Part shown: one piece after another, positions 17,101-24,712 of the stretch
How the letters are laid out: each line of letters begins with the position of its first letter
How positions within the stretch are numbered: position 1 is the stretch's first letter
From: Endosaccharibacter trunci
GTDB taxonomy: Bacteria; Pseudomonadota; Alphaproteobacteria; Acetobacterales; Acetobacteraceae
NCBI GenBank assembly: GCA_024515975.1
Contig: JAMSKV010000011.1
Span: forward strand, 88,203-152,202
Direction of reading: 5' to 3'
DNA length: 64,000 nt
Position numbers and translations under genes: made by a program
Notes under the pieces: generated by a model
The model's database searches: none
Told to the model about the DNA's origin: nothing
Seen by the model: the letters and a program-made list of their open reading frames with translations, nothing else

Positions 17101-20100
17101 CGCAGAATACCCAACCTCCGTACCATCCGGAGCACCAACAAAGACCGTCGCCGTCGGAGCAATCGTCAGGGTTTCGGCGGTCACGCGGCCATTGATGTTC
17201 AGGGTCAAGGTCTCGGTCGCCGCCGTTGCGCTCGCCGGAACGGAAACGGTGAGGCCGCGCAACGCCGCCTGAAGCTGGGCCGGAGTGCCGTCATACGTGT
17301 AGGTCAGCCCGTCGGACGACAGCACGCCGACCCCAGCCGGAACCAGCTTGGCGGCACCCGGCGACAAGGTCACGATGATGAAAATGTCCTGGCCGGGACT
17401 GGTGGATTTGGTGACCGCGATGTCCTGGAACGGCGCGTTGGCCACCAGCGGCGAGATGGTCTGCTTGGCGACAAGACCGCTGACCACGAAATTGGTGGCC
17501 ACCGATATGGACAGCGTGCTGGTGACGCTGGTGGTGGCAAGACCGTCACTGATGGTGATGGTTTCGGTCTCATTGCCGCTGGCCGTGCGCGTCGGCATGA
17601 AGACCAGATAGTCCAGAAAGCTCTGCACGGCGCTGGCCGTGCCCTTGAACGTGGCCGTGCCGCCATCCGCGGAGACGGTCACACCGTTCGCATTCACGTT
17701 CCAGAAGCTGCCGAGGCTCGGGTTGGACAGGCTCACGGTCGCCGATACGAGGGCGCCCTGGGCAGCTGAAACAGTCAGGTTCGGCTGCAAAACCACCCAG
17801 CCATTGACTGATTGGTTGGCCAGGCCGGACACGCTCAGCGGAGCATCCACGACGAGGTTGGTTTGTCCTGAGATGGTTCCTGCGTTGTCTGTGATGGAGA
17901 GGTTGAGGGCGGCGTTTCCGCTGGCGCCGGATGCGGGTGTGTATCGGATGGCAGCCAGGCTGCTGTCGATCTGGGCCTGCGTGCCGACGAGGGTGACGGT
18001 CGATCCGTCGGCGGAAACGGTGCTGGCGGCCGCCACCGCGCCCGACAGGGACAGCACGCCCAGCACCGTGCTGCTGAGTGCCACCGTCGCGGTCAGCACC
18101 GTGGCCGCGTTCTCGGCATAGACCTGCGCCACCGCATACGGCGCGATCGCCGCCGTGCCCACCACGCTTTCGCTCTTCTGCACCCCCGTCATGATCGCAT
18201 CCACGGTGCTGCCCACCGTCTCCAGCCCGGACTCAGACGCGCTCGGCGTCAGTCCCAGCGTGGCCACATAGCTCGCCACCGCAGGCGCCAGCTGGTTGCT
18301 GGCGATCACCGTGCTGGTCGGCGAACCCAGCACCAGCACCTGGCTCGGCAGCGTGCCCGCCGCCTGCAGCTGCGTCATCACGGACCTGGTCTCGTCCATG
18401 AACGACCCATCGCCATAGGCGCGCAGCGTCATGGTCGAGCGCAGACCGTTCTGCGTCGCCCAGGCGATGTCGTTCTCGATCGCCGTCAGCGCCGAGGCGC
18501 CGCCCGCCAGAATGCTGTAGGGCGTCACGTCCAGATCGATCCCGCCGCCATACAGCGCCGCCGCCCGCAGATTGGCCGTCGCCGCGGACGACGAGAAATC
18601 CTGGATCCCCGACACCGCGATCGACACGTTCATCATGCCGAACCCGCGCAGCGTGTTCACATAGGCCTGCATCTCGCTCAGATCGGCAGCGGTGGCGTTG
18701 GTCGAGAGCGGCAGGAACAGGCTGCCCTCGGTGGCGCCAAACCCGGATCCCGCCACCAGACGACCATAGCCGTTCTGCGTCAGCACGCCCGTGCCCGCGC
18801 CCGCGTTGCCCCAGGAAGCGGCCTGCGCCGCCGTGACCGGACCCGTGGCGCTGATCGCGCTCGACCCGCTCACCACCACCCCCGACGGCAGCGCCGTGCT
18901 CGACAGCGTGTTGGCGGTGCTCGTCGTCTGCGCCAGGATCTGGTTCAGCTGGTTCGCGGCCGTGCCCGACTGCGCGTTGGCGCCATACACCGCAACCGTG
19001 GTGCTCTGGCCCGGCGCCAGCATGTAGTAGCCGTTGCTGTTGTCCGACAGGAACGGCGTGTAGCCCGCCGCCGTCGGCGTGTTGCCGATCTGGTAGGTGC
19101 CGGTCGAATTGCTCAGCACCGTCCCCTCGTAGATGTTCACCGTGCTGTTGCCGGTGTTGGTCAGCGTCACCGTGCCCCCGGCCATCTCCTGCGCCAGCAG
19201 GCTCGGCGCGGAACCGGTGATCGCAGCCCCGCCGATCCCCGACAGCGTCGTGATCGCGTTCGCCGGAACGTTGCCCGCATAGCCCGCCTGCAGCGCCTCA
19301 ACCGTCAGCGTGAGCGACCCGCCCGCAGGCACCACGAACGACCCCAATGACCCGTCGCCGCTCGTCCCCGCCACCCAGTTCGCATTGCCAAGCGCGCTCT
19401 GCACCACCTGGAACTGCACGCCAGAGGCCGTCGAGGCGATCGTCCCCACCGGGATCGTCAGCGATCCCTTCGTCGTGTTCGAGACCGTGATCGTCTGCTG
19501 CGCCACCAAAGGCGTCGCCGTCAGCGTGAACACCCCGGCCGCCGTCCCAGCCCACGCAGTCTGCAGCGCAGAACCGCCACCGCTCACTACCGTCGAGACA
19601 ATCCCGTTGTAGTCGTCCACAAGACCAATCGAACCCGTCGAAACCAGCGGCTGCGACACAGACGACGCAGAATACCCAACCTCCGTACCATCCGGAGCAC
19701 CAACAAAGACCGTCGCCGTCGAGCCGAGCTCGAGCGTCGTCACATGGCTGCCAATCCCGGACACCGACAGGGTCAGGGCCTCTGTGCCGGCAGCCGTTCC
19801 GACCGGAACGGACACGCCCAGACCGCGCAGGGCGACCTGGGCCTGCGCCGCGGTGCCGGTGAAGCTGAAGGACAAGCCGTTGGCGGAAACACTGCCGCCG
19901 GCGCTCGCCACCAGTTTCGCCGCGCCGCCCGGAAGAGTCGCCGTAACGGAAATCACGCCCGACGGGTTGGCGCTGCTGGACAACAGCACCTTGGCGAAGG
20001 GCAGCGTCTGGCCGATCGAACTGGCGATCATCTCTTCGGGAATGCCGCCCACCGTGAGCTGGGTCGCGGGCGACACGGACAAGGTCGTGGACGCGGAAAC

Positions 20101-22329
20101 GGTCTGGGTGCCATCGGTGATCGAGACGGTCTCGATCTCGTTGCCCGATGCGCCGACCTGCGTCACCGTTTCCAGCGCCCTCAACGCGCTCTGCAACGCG
20201 GCGGCATTGCCTGTGAGGGTCAGGGTCGATCCATCGCCCGACACCGTCGCGCCGCCCGTATTCCAGAACGAGGCGAGGGACGGATTGGACAGGGTCACTG
20301 TCGCCGTGAGCACGGTCGCCGCATTGCCGGAGGTCAGGACGAGCGATTGCTCGGGCAGAACGACGCCCGCCGCGTTGGCGGTCGCGGGAACGCCGGACAG
20401 CGCCATCAGATTATCGACCGTGATCGCCGTATGTCCGGTGATGGTGCCGGCGGCGTCGGTCACGGTGACGGTCAGGGAGCCGTTGCCGACCACGCCGGTG
20501 GCGGCGACGAAGGTCATCGCCTGAAGCGCCGCCGTCAGCTGCGCCATGGTGCCGGTCACGGTGAAGACGGTGCCGTTCTGCGACACGCTGCCGAGGCCGC
20601 TGGCGGCGACAAGCCGGCCCAGTGCGGCATTGCTCAGAGTCACAGTAAGGGTGCCGGTCGTGCTCTTGGTCTCGGCGAAGATCTGGGCAATCGCATAGGG
20701 GCTGGCCGCTGCGGCGCCGGTCTGCTGCCAGTTCGGTCCGACGCCCGTCATCAGATCGTCCGGCCTGGCGCTGGTGCCGCGAACCTCCAGACCGCTCTCC
20801 GAATTGGTCGGCGTCAGCGTCAAAGACGACAGCCAGTTGGCGACGTTGTTCAGCGAATTCGGATCGGTAGCGGAATAGAACGTGTCCGTCGTGCTGACGC
20901 CGCCATCCTTCACCACGATCTGCGACGGCAATGCGCCGGCCGCCTGCAGCATCGAGACCAGCGCCTGAGTATCGGCCAGAAGATGCGGGTCGCCAGGATA
21001 CTGCGGAGACAAGGTGATGGAGGAGCGCAGCCCGTTTGCCGTCGCCCATTTGATCTCGGCTTCCGTGCTCTCCCGGAACGCGTCGTCGCGGGCCAGCCAG
21101 AACCAGGGCGGCAGGTCGAAGGTGATGCCGCCGCTATAGAGCGCCGCCGCGCGGATATTGGCCGTGGCCGCCGCCGTGGCGAAATCGCCCTCCTCGTACT
21201 CCGCCATCATCGGCGCGAGGTTCAGGTAGCCCTGAGCCCGGGCGTTATCGACGTAGCCCTTCCAGTTGGCGAGATCCTGGGCGCTCCAGATGGTCTCGTT
21301 ATAAACGTTCACGTTGGCTTCGGTCGGGGTGTAGCCCTGGTCCGTCGTGAACAGTTGCGTCTGGGCATCGGACAGAACGCCGGTATTGCCGAGCGGGGCC
21401 TGGATCCCCGAACCAGCAGCGCTGGTCGGCCCGGCCGTCACCAGCGCGCTCGAGGACATGATCGAGACGCCCGAGGGCAGCGTGCCGGCGCCGGTGATGG
21501 AATTGGCCGCGGCATTCGACGCCAAGGCCTGCTGCACGTAGTCCGGGGCGGTGGTGGCCGTGTTCGGCGAAACCGAGGCGATCGGCACGGTGATGCTCGC
21601 CCCCGCCGCCAGGACGTAGTAGCCGCTGCTGGAATCCGCGTCGGTCGACACGAAGCCCTTCACGGTCGGGTCGACGGCGACCTCATAGGTCTTTCCGTTG
21701 CTGCCGGTCACCGTCATCGTCGTGTAGATGATCGTGCTGTTGCCGCTGTTGTTCTGCAACGTCATCGTACCGCTGGACCATTGCGGCACGGCCGTATCCA
21801 GCGTCGAACTGGTGATTGCCGCACCCGCGATGCCGATCTGCGTCACCTGGTTTTCGCCCAGGTTGCCGCTGACGCCGACCGCCGTCGCTTGCGCCAGCAC
21901 GCTGATGGACGCGCCAGGCGGGAGGGTGAAGACGCCCAGACCGCCGGAACCCTGCGACCAGTACTGGGCGACATCGGGCTGCAACTGGATCTGGTATTGG
22001 ACGCCGTTCGCCGAGGACACCACCGTGCCCACCGGAATGACGATGGAGGCGTTGCTCGTATTGGCGATGTTGACGCGCATCACCGAGTTGATCGGATCTT
22101 CGTTCAATTCGGTCAGGCCGGCGCCCGTACCGGCCCAGGTGCTGAGGACCTGTTTTTCGGTGCCGTTGATGTAGCTGGTGATGATGCCGCTCATGTGGCC
22201 GTAGAAGCTCACATCGCCGTCCGCCAGAAGCGGCGCCGAAATCGCGTTCGAGGACAGCTTGTCCAGATCGAAGGAGCTGCCGACAAAGATGGTGGAAGAC
22301 GAATTGCCCGAAGCCATCATGCACCGCAT
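14149..22329 (-). CDS. Giant repetitive beta-rich surface or secreted protein, 2726 residues
   Basis: The protein is built from three related units of roughly 850 residues, each beginning near a VFVG/IFVG motif (about residues 14, 870 and 1725). Unit 1 is diverged; units 2 and 3 share 625 residues that appear identical. Each unit has beta-sandwich segments rich in Thr/Ser/Gly/Asn, then an alpha/beta stretch of about 170 residues (TANIRAAALYGGGIDLDV, IENDIAWATQNGLRS) that resembles part of a TIM barrel, then cadherin-like repeats (ATVSLSNPSLGSFWN, TITDNAGTISG-type ends). The last 370 residues are a glycine/aspartate-rich beta-roll-like tail (AAGGNDTLIGGG, GGTGAATIKLGAGGETIIGD) ending in AAAVVLR. 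There is no signal peptide, so a C-terminal type I secretion signal is plausible. The start could also be the ATG codons 3-4 positions later. Confidence 0.8.
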   Translation of the reverse strand: MRCMMASGNSSSTIFVGSSFDLDKLSSNAISAPLLADGDVSFYGHMSGIITSYINGTEKQVLSTWAGTGAGLTELNEDPINSVMRVNIANTSNASIVIPVGTVVSSANGVQYQIQLQPDVAQYWSQGSGGLGVFTLPPGASISVLAQATAVGVSGNLGENQVTQIGIAGAAITSSTLDTAVPQWSSGTMTLQNNSGNSTIIYTTMTVTGSNGKTYEVAVDPTVKGFVSTDADSSSGYYVLAAGASITVPIASVSPNTATTAPDYVQQALASNAAANSITGAGTLPSGVSIMSSSALVTAGPTSAAGSGIQAPLGNTGVLSDAQTQLFTTDQGYTPTEANVNVYNETIWSAQDLANWKGYVDNARAQGYLNLAPMMAEYEEGDFATAAATANIRAAALYSGGITFDLPPWFWLARDDAFRESTEAEIKWATANGLRSSITLSPQYPGDPHLLADTQALVSMLQAAGALPSQIVVKDGGVSTTDTFYSATDPNSLNNVANWLSSLTLTPTNSESGLEVRGTSARPDDLMTGVGPNWQQTGAAAASPYAIAQIFAETKSTTGTLTVTLSNAALGRLVAASGLGSVSQNGTVFTVTGTMAQLTAALQAMTFVAATGVVGNGSLTVTVTDAAGTITGHTAITVDNLMALSGVPATANAAGVVLPEQSLVLTSGNAATVLTATVTLSNPSLASFWNTGGATVSGDGSTLTLTGNAAALQSALRALETVTQVGASGNEIETVSITDGTQTVSASTTLSVSPATQLTVGGIPEEMIASSIGQTLPFAKVLLSSSANPSGVISVTATLPGGAAKLVASAGGSVSANGLSFSFTGTAAQAQVALRGLGVSVPVGTAAGTEALTLSVSGIGSHVTTLELGSTATVFVGAPDGTEVGYSASSVSQPLVSTGSIGLVDDYNGIVSTVVSGGGSALQTAWAGTAAGVFTLTATPLVAQQTITVSNTTKGSLTIPVGTIASTASGVQFQVVQSALGNANWVAGTSGDGSLGSFVVPAGGSLTLTVEALQAGYAGNVPANAITTLSGIGGAAITGSAPSLLAQEMAGGTVTLTNTGNSTVNIYEGTVLSNSTGTYQIGNTPTAAGYTPFLSDNSNGYYMLAPGQSTTVAVYGANAQSGTAANQLNQILAQTTSTANTLSSTALPSGVVVSGSSAISATGPVTAAQAASWGNAGAGTGVLTQNGYGRLVAGSGFGATEGSLFLPLSTNATAADLSEMQAYVNTLRGFGMMNVSIAVSGIQDFSSSAATANLRAAALYGGGIDLDVTPYSILAGGASALTAIENDIAWATQNGLRSTMTLRAYGDGSFMDETRSVMTQLQAAGTLPSQVLVLGSPTSTVIASNQLAPAVASYVATLGLTPSASESGLETVGSTVDAIMTGVQKSESVVGTAAIAPYAVAQVYAENAATVLTATVALSSTVLGVLSLSGAVAAASTVSADGSTVTLVGTQAQIDSSLAAIRYTPASGASGNAALNLSITDNAGTISGQTNLVVDAPLSVSGLANQSVNGWVVLQPNLTVSAAQGALVSATVSLSNPSLGSFWNVNANGVTVSADGGTATFKGTASAVQSFLDYLVFMPTRTASGNETETITISDGLATTSVTSTLSISVATNFVVSGLVAKQTISPLVANAPFQDIAVTKSTSPGQDIFIIVTLSPGAAKLVPAGVGVLSSDGLTYTYDGTPAQLQAALRGLTVSVPASATAATETLTLNINGRVTAETLTIAPTATVFVGAPDGTEVGYSASSVSQPLVSTGSIGLVDDYNGIVSTVVSGGGSALQTAWAGTAAGVFTLTATPLVAQQTITVSNTTKGSLTIPVGTIASTASGVQFQVVQSALGNANWVAGTSGDGSLGSFVVPAGGSLTLTVEALQAGYAGNVPANAITTLSGIGGAAITGSAPSLLAQEMAGGTVTLTNTGNSTVNIYEGTVLSNSTGTYQIGNTPTAAGYTPFLSDNSNGYYMLAPGQSTTVAVYGANAQSGTAANQLNQILAQTTSTANTLSSTALPSGVVVSGSSAISATGPVTAAQAASWGNAGAGTGVLTQNGYGRLVAGSGFGATEGSLFLPLSTNATAADLSEMQAYVNTLRGFGMMNVSIAVSGIQDFSSSAATANLRAAALYGGGIDLDVTPYSILAGGASALTAIENDIAWATQNGLRSTMTLRAYGDGSFMDETRSVMTQLQAAGTLPSQVLVLGSPTSTVIASNQLAPAVASYVATLGLTPSASESGLETVGSTVDAIMTGVQKSESVVGTAAIAPYAVAQVYAENAATVLTATVALSSTVLGVLSLSGAVAAASTVSADGSTVTLVGTQAQIDSSLAAIRYTPASGASGNAALNLSITDNAGTISGQTNLVVGNPAVAVKVADPVGANAAQIAAGTTATSTITISTGTTADALRATSGGTVTGNSFTVSGTTAADAHALAGLMLTPANGKVANLHISLSGASLTFTDTNPGNDLITSAGGETINLSSGIDTVSAGLGDTISAGSGSVFASGSNRFTFLGGNSAADTVSGGAGGGMFTAGTGGRSVLTAGTGATTLNAAGGNDTLIGGGATVLNGADNKSTNIFSAAGDTVNGAIGSIIHGPHGGTGAATIKLGAGGETIIGDTGAMSVTGGTGASHIQLASGAATITGGSGTQTVDVVGATHTTLTDGTGSELLSFTKGLSAGAVLTVSGFNTTKDHLQLSGYGTTSSGNGAAYTQNAVAGGTRLILSDGATITLLGLSHVDAAAVVLR
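15282..17156 (-). repeat. 1875-bp direct repeat inside the giant gene, copy B
   Basis: This block matches 17847-19721 at an offset of 2565 bases. The left limit is where C (15281) meets T (17846), the right limit where G (17157) meets A (19722). Every stretch I compared, and the translations in all frames, are the same. 1875 is 625 codons and 2565 is 855 codons, so the copies are in frame. Codons 1725-2349 of the giant protein lie here. Confidence 0.88.
17847..19721 (-). repeat. 1875-bp direct repeat inside the giant gene, copy A
   Basis: This is the partner of 15282-17156, codons about 870-1494. The 690 bases between the copies (17157-17846) are unique and encode 230 residues of cadherin-like repeats. 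Silent-site identity over 1.9 kb means a very recent duplication or ongoing gene conversion. Confidence 0.88.
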
Positions 22330-22410
22330 TTACGTTTTGTTAACGATGTAGGTTTTCGTTAAAATCCCTCACCCGTGTCAATCTTTATAAGCCGTTAACG
22401 TTAACTCAGC
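22330..22410. promoter_or_regulatory. AT-rich divergent intergenic region with GTTAAC palindrome
   Basis: These 81 bases separate the divergently read giant gene and the Mrr-like gene. They contain a perfect 12-base palindrome GTTAACGTTAAC (22394-22405), a second GTTAACG (22339-22345) and a CGTTAAAA (22357-22364). On the minus strand TTGACA (around 22376-22381) could serve as a -35 box for the giant gene. The repeated GTTAAC cores look like operator half-sites; the cognate regulator is unknown. Confidence 0.5.
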
Positions 22411-23421
22411 GTGAAATTTGACCTGACAATCAGGAGGCGTCAGGGAGATTCTTCCGGCCGCCCCTGGGCGGCGCCTTCCATCCCGGCCAGCATCACGCGC
22501 TTGAAGACGTCTCTCGCCGCCGCAGGCCTGTTGCTGCTACTCGCCGCTCCGGCGCAGGGGAGGGACGCCCATCCGTCCCCGCCGGCTGCCAGCGCCTCGG
22601 TGCATCACCGGTCCCCGGCTCATCGCTCGCCGGCGCTGCCGCATCGCGCCGCGTCACACCGGACCAATGGTTCGCCTCCCCCCGTGCCGGGCTGGAGTCT
22701 TCCAGCCGCACTGGCGCTCCTGCTGGGAAGTGCTTCGGCGCCGCTTCTGCGCCGCCGGGTCCGGATCCGGCGGCGACGACGCGCCCTCCTGCTGGTTCGG
22801 GCCGAGATCGACCGGGCCGCGGTGAAGCTACGCATCCGCCGGCTCCAGGTGCTGGGCGTCGAACGGAGGGGCGGCAAGCAGGACGCCGAGCGCTGGAAGA
22901 AGGAAAAAATCCGCTTCTGCGACACGACGCTCCGCCCCGTCCTCGCCAGGCGCGGCCTGGGGGCGTGGTGGCCGGCCGTCGAGGCGAGTGCGCTGCGTCA
23001 TATCGAGCATGTGGCCTGGCGCGGCCGAAACGGCGCTGCGGGGTTCGATCCCGGCATGCACCCACTGGATTATGAACGCTTCTGCGCCCGTCTCCTGGAA
23101 CAGGCCGGCTGGAAAACCCGACTCACGCCGGCCAGCGGCGATCAGGGCGCCGATATCCTGGCCACCCGCGCCGGCTGCCGGCTCGTCGTGCAATGCAAGC
23201 TCTATCGGAGCGCCGTCGGCAACGACGCCGTGCAGCAGGTCGCGGCGGCGCGGGCGCATCAGGGCGCTCAGGCGGCGATCGTGGTGTCCAACGCACGCTT
23301 CACCGCCGCGGCGCAGGCGCTGGCCCGCACCAATCGCGTGACGCTGCTACACCATGAAGAGCTGCGGGATTACCGGCCGGAACGGGCCGCGAGCGACACG
23401 ATTCCTTCCGCCACGCGATAG
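22411..23421 (+). CDS. Membrane-anchored Mrr-like restriction-endonuclease-fold protein
   Basis: The 336 residues begin at a GTG at 22411; no ribosome site is obvious and a TTG at 22501 is an alternative. Residues 32-50 (LKTSLAAAGLLLLLAAPAQG region) and 95-113 are hydrophobic, separated by a His/Pro/Ser-rich linker and followed by an Arg-rich stretch, so the protein probably sits in the inner membrane with a cytoplasmic C-terminus. Residues about 216-325 are an Mrr_cat-type PD-(D/E)xK nuclease: HPLDYERFCARLLEQAGW, then GDQGADIL with catalytic Asp248, then VVQCKLY with Gln261 and Lys263. Mrr enzymes cut methylated DNA; membrane-tethered relatives are described in many genomes without known function. 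The 3' end overlaps pepT (opposite strand) by 52 bases. Confidence 0.8.
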   Translation: MKFDLTIRRRQGDSSGRPWAAPSIPASITRLKTSLAAAGLLLLLAAPAQGRDAHPSPPAASASVHHRSPAHRSPALPHRAASHRTNGSPPPVPGWSLPAALALLLGSASAPLLRRRVRIRRRRRALLLVRAEIDRAAVKLRIRRLQVLGVERRGGKQDAERWKKEKIRFCDTTLRPVLARRGLGAWWPAVEASALRHIEHVAWRGRNGAAGFDPGMHPLDYERFCARLLEQAGWKTRLTPASGDQGADILATRAGCRLVVQCKLYRSAVGNDAVQQVAAARAHQGAQAAIVVSNARFTAAAQALARTNRVTLLHHEELRDYRPERAASDTIPSATR

Positions 23422-24614
23422 GACGCCACGAAGGACGGAACCGGCAGGAACTCGAACGGCGAATGGAAATTGAGTGCGCCGGTGAACATATTGGGCGTCG
23501 GCACGCCGCGCGCCGATAACGCCGAGCCGTCGGTGCCGCCGCGCATGGCGATGATCTCGGGCGCGATGCCGGCCTGCTCATAGGCTGCCCGCATCAGCGC
23601 CGCGGCACGCGGCTCGGCGGCCAGCGCACCGGCCGGATTGGCGTACAGATCGACAAGACGCAGCGACAGGACCGCGCGCGGATGGGCCGCCGCCACCGCC
23701 GCGACGACCTCCTCCAGCACGCGCTTGCGCCGGGCGAACCCGTCCGCATCGAAATCGCGGATCGACACCGTCAGCGTCGCCTCGGCGGCATCGGCCACCA
23801 CCCCGTTCACCCACCAATAGCCGTCGCGCCCCTCCGTATGCTCAGGGGTCTGCCTCGGATCGAGCCGGCCGATCAGATCCGTCGCCACCAGCACCGGATT
23901 GACCATCACCCCCTTGGCCGACATCGGGTGGGCGGTGACGCCCTGGATGCGGATCGTGGCCTGGGCGGCATTGAAGGTCTCGCACACGAACTCGCCCACG
24001 GCGCAGCAATCGATCGTGTAGGCGAAATCCACCGGAAAGCGCGCCAGATCCATCGCCTTGGCGCCGCGCAGGCCGATCTCCTCGTCCGGCACGAACGCCA
24101 CCACCACGTCGCCATGGGCGGCCTTCTCGCGTGCCAGCGTCTGCAGCAGCTCCATCACCACCGTGATCGCCGCCTTGTCGTCCGCGCCCAGCACGCTGGT
24201 GCCATCGGTGACGATCAGCTCCTGGCCGCGATAGGGCAGAAGTTCCGGGTGCTCGGCCACGCGCATCGTGCAGTCCGGCGACAGAACCAGGTCGCTGCCG
24301 TCAAAGCGGATGCGCTGCGGACGGATATCCGGCGACAGCCCTACATCCACCGTGTCCAGATGCGCGCAGAAGCCGATCCTGGGGGCTGCTTCAGCCGTCC
24401 CGGGCAGCCGGGCGGTGAGAACGCAGTTCGCGTCGAGATGGATATCGCTCAGGCCGAGCGCTTCCAGCTCCGCCTGGAGCAGACGCGCCAGATCCCACTG
24501 CCCCGGCGTCGAGGGCAAGGTCGTGGCGCGGGCGTCGCTCTGGGTGGCGATGGAGAGATAGCGAAAGAAGCGGCCGACCAGCCGCTCCGGCAAGTCGGGA
24601 AGAGCATCGGTCAT
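23370..24614 (-). CDS. pepT: Peptidase T (tripeptide aminopeptidase)
   Basis: This M20B zinc aminopeptidase releases the N-terminal residue of tripeptides in the cytoplasm. The 414 residues are the family's usual length. The metal and catalytic residues are visible: GFCAHLDTVD (His85, catalytic Asp87), LGADDK (Asp145), PDEEIG (Glu178/Glu179), the Asp of TIDCCAVGE and the His of GALNFHSPFEF near 384. IRGGTDGSALS-type sequence (MRGGTDGSALSARG) is diagnostic for PepT. The gene stands alone and converges with the Mrr-like gene, sharing 52 bases. Confidence 0.95.
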   Translation of the reverse strand: MTDALPDLPERLVGRFFRYLSIATQSDARATTLPSTPGQWDLARLLQAELEALGLSDIHLDANCVLTARLPGTAEAAPRIGFCAHLDTVDVGLSPDIRPQRIRFDGSDLVLSPDCTMRVAEHPELLPYRGQELIVTDGTSVLGADDKAAITVVMELLQTLAREKAAHGDVVVAFVPDEEIGLRGAKAMDLARFPVDFAYTIDCCAVGEFVCETFNAAQATIRIQGVTAHPMSAKGVMVNPVLVATDLIGRLDPRQTPEHTEGRDGYWWVNGVVADAAEATLTVSIRDFDADGFARRKRVLEEVVAAVAAAHPRAVLSLRLVDLYANPAGALAAEPRAAALMRAAYEQAGIAPEIIAMRGGTDGSALSARGVPTPNMFTGALNFHSPFEFLPVPSFVASYRVAEGIVSLAARSGR

Positions 24615-24671
24615 GCAACGAGATCCGGTCGCGTGGGTCGCCCCGTTCTAACCCGTTCGCGACTTGCATGC

Positions 24672-24699
24672 GACCGGCCGCTCCCTGGGGAGCGACCGG
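24672..24699 (-). terminator. Hairpin downstream of the FecR-domain gene
   Basis: On the minus strand CCGGTCGCTCCC pairs with GGGAGCGGCCGG (one mismatch) around a short CA loop, starting 13 bases after the stop at 24713. There is no clear T run. It sits between the FecR-like gene and pepT and may end the former's transcript. Confidence 0.4.
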
Positions 24700-24712
24700 C
24701 GACACACCCGGA

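Noticed and set aside
15282..19721. The 1875-bp blocks as insertion sequences
   Set aside because: They are in frame within one coding sequence, show no inverted ends or transposase, and encode part of the giant protein.
19744..22362. 872-codon frame antisense to the giant gene
   Set aside because: Translation is Arg/Gly/His-rich without domains; the minus-strand frame has clear repeats.
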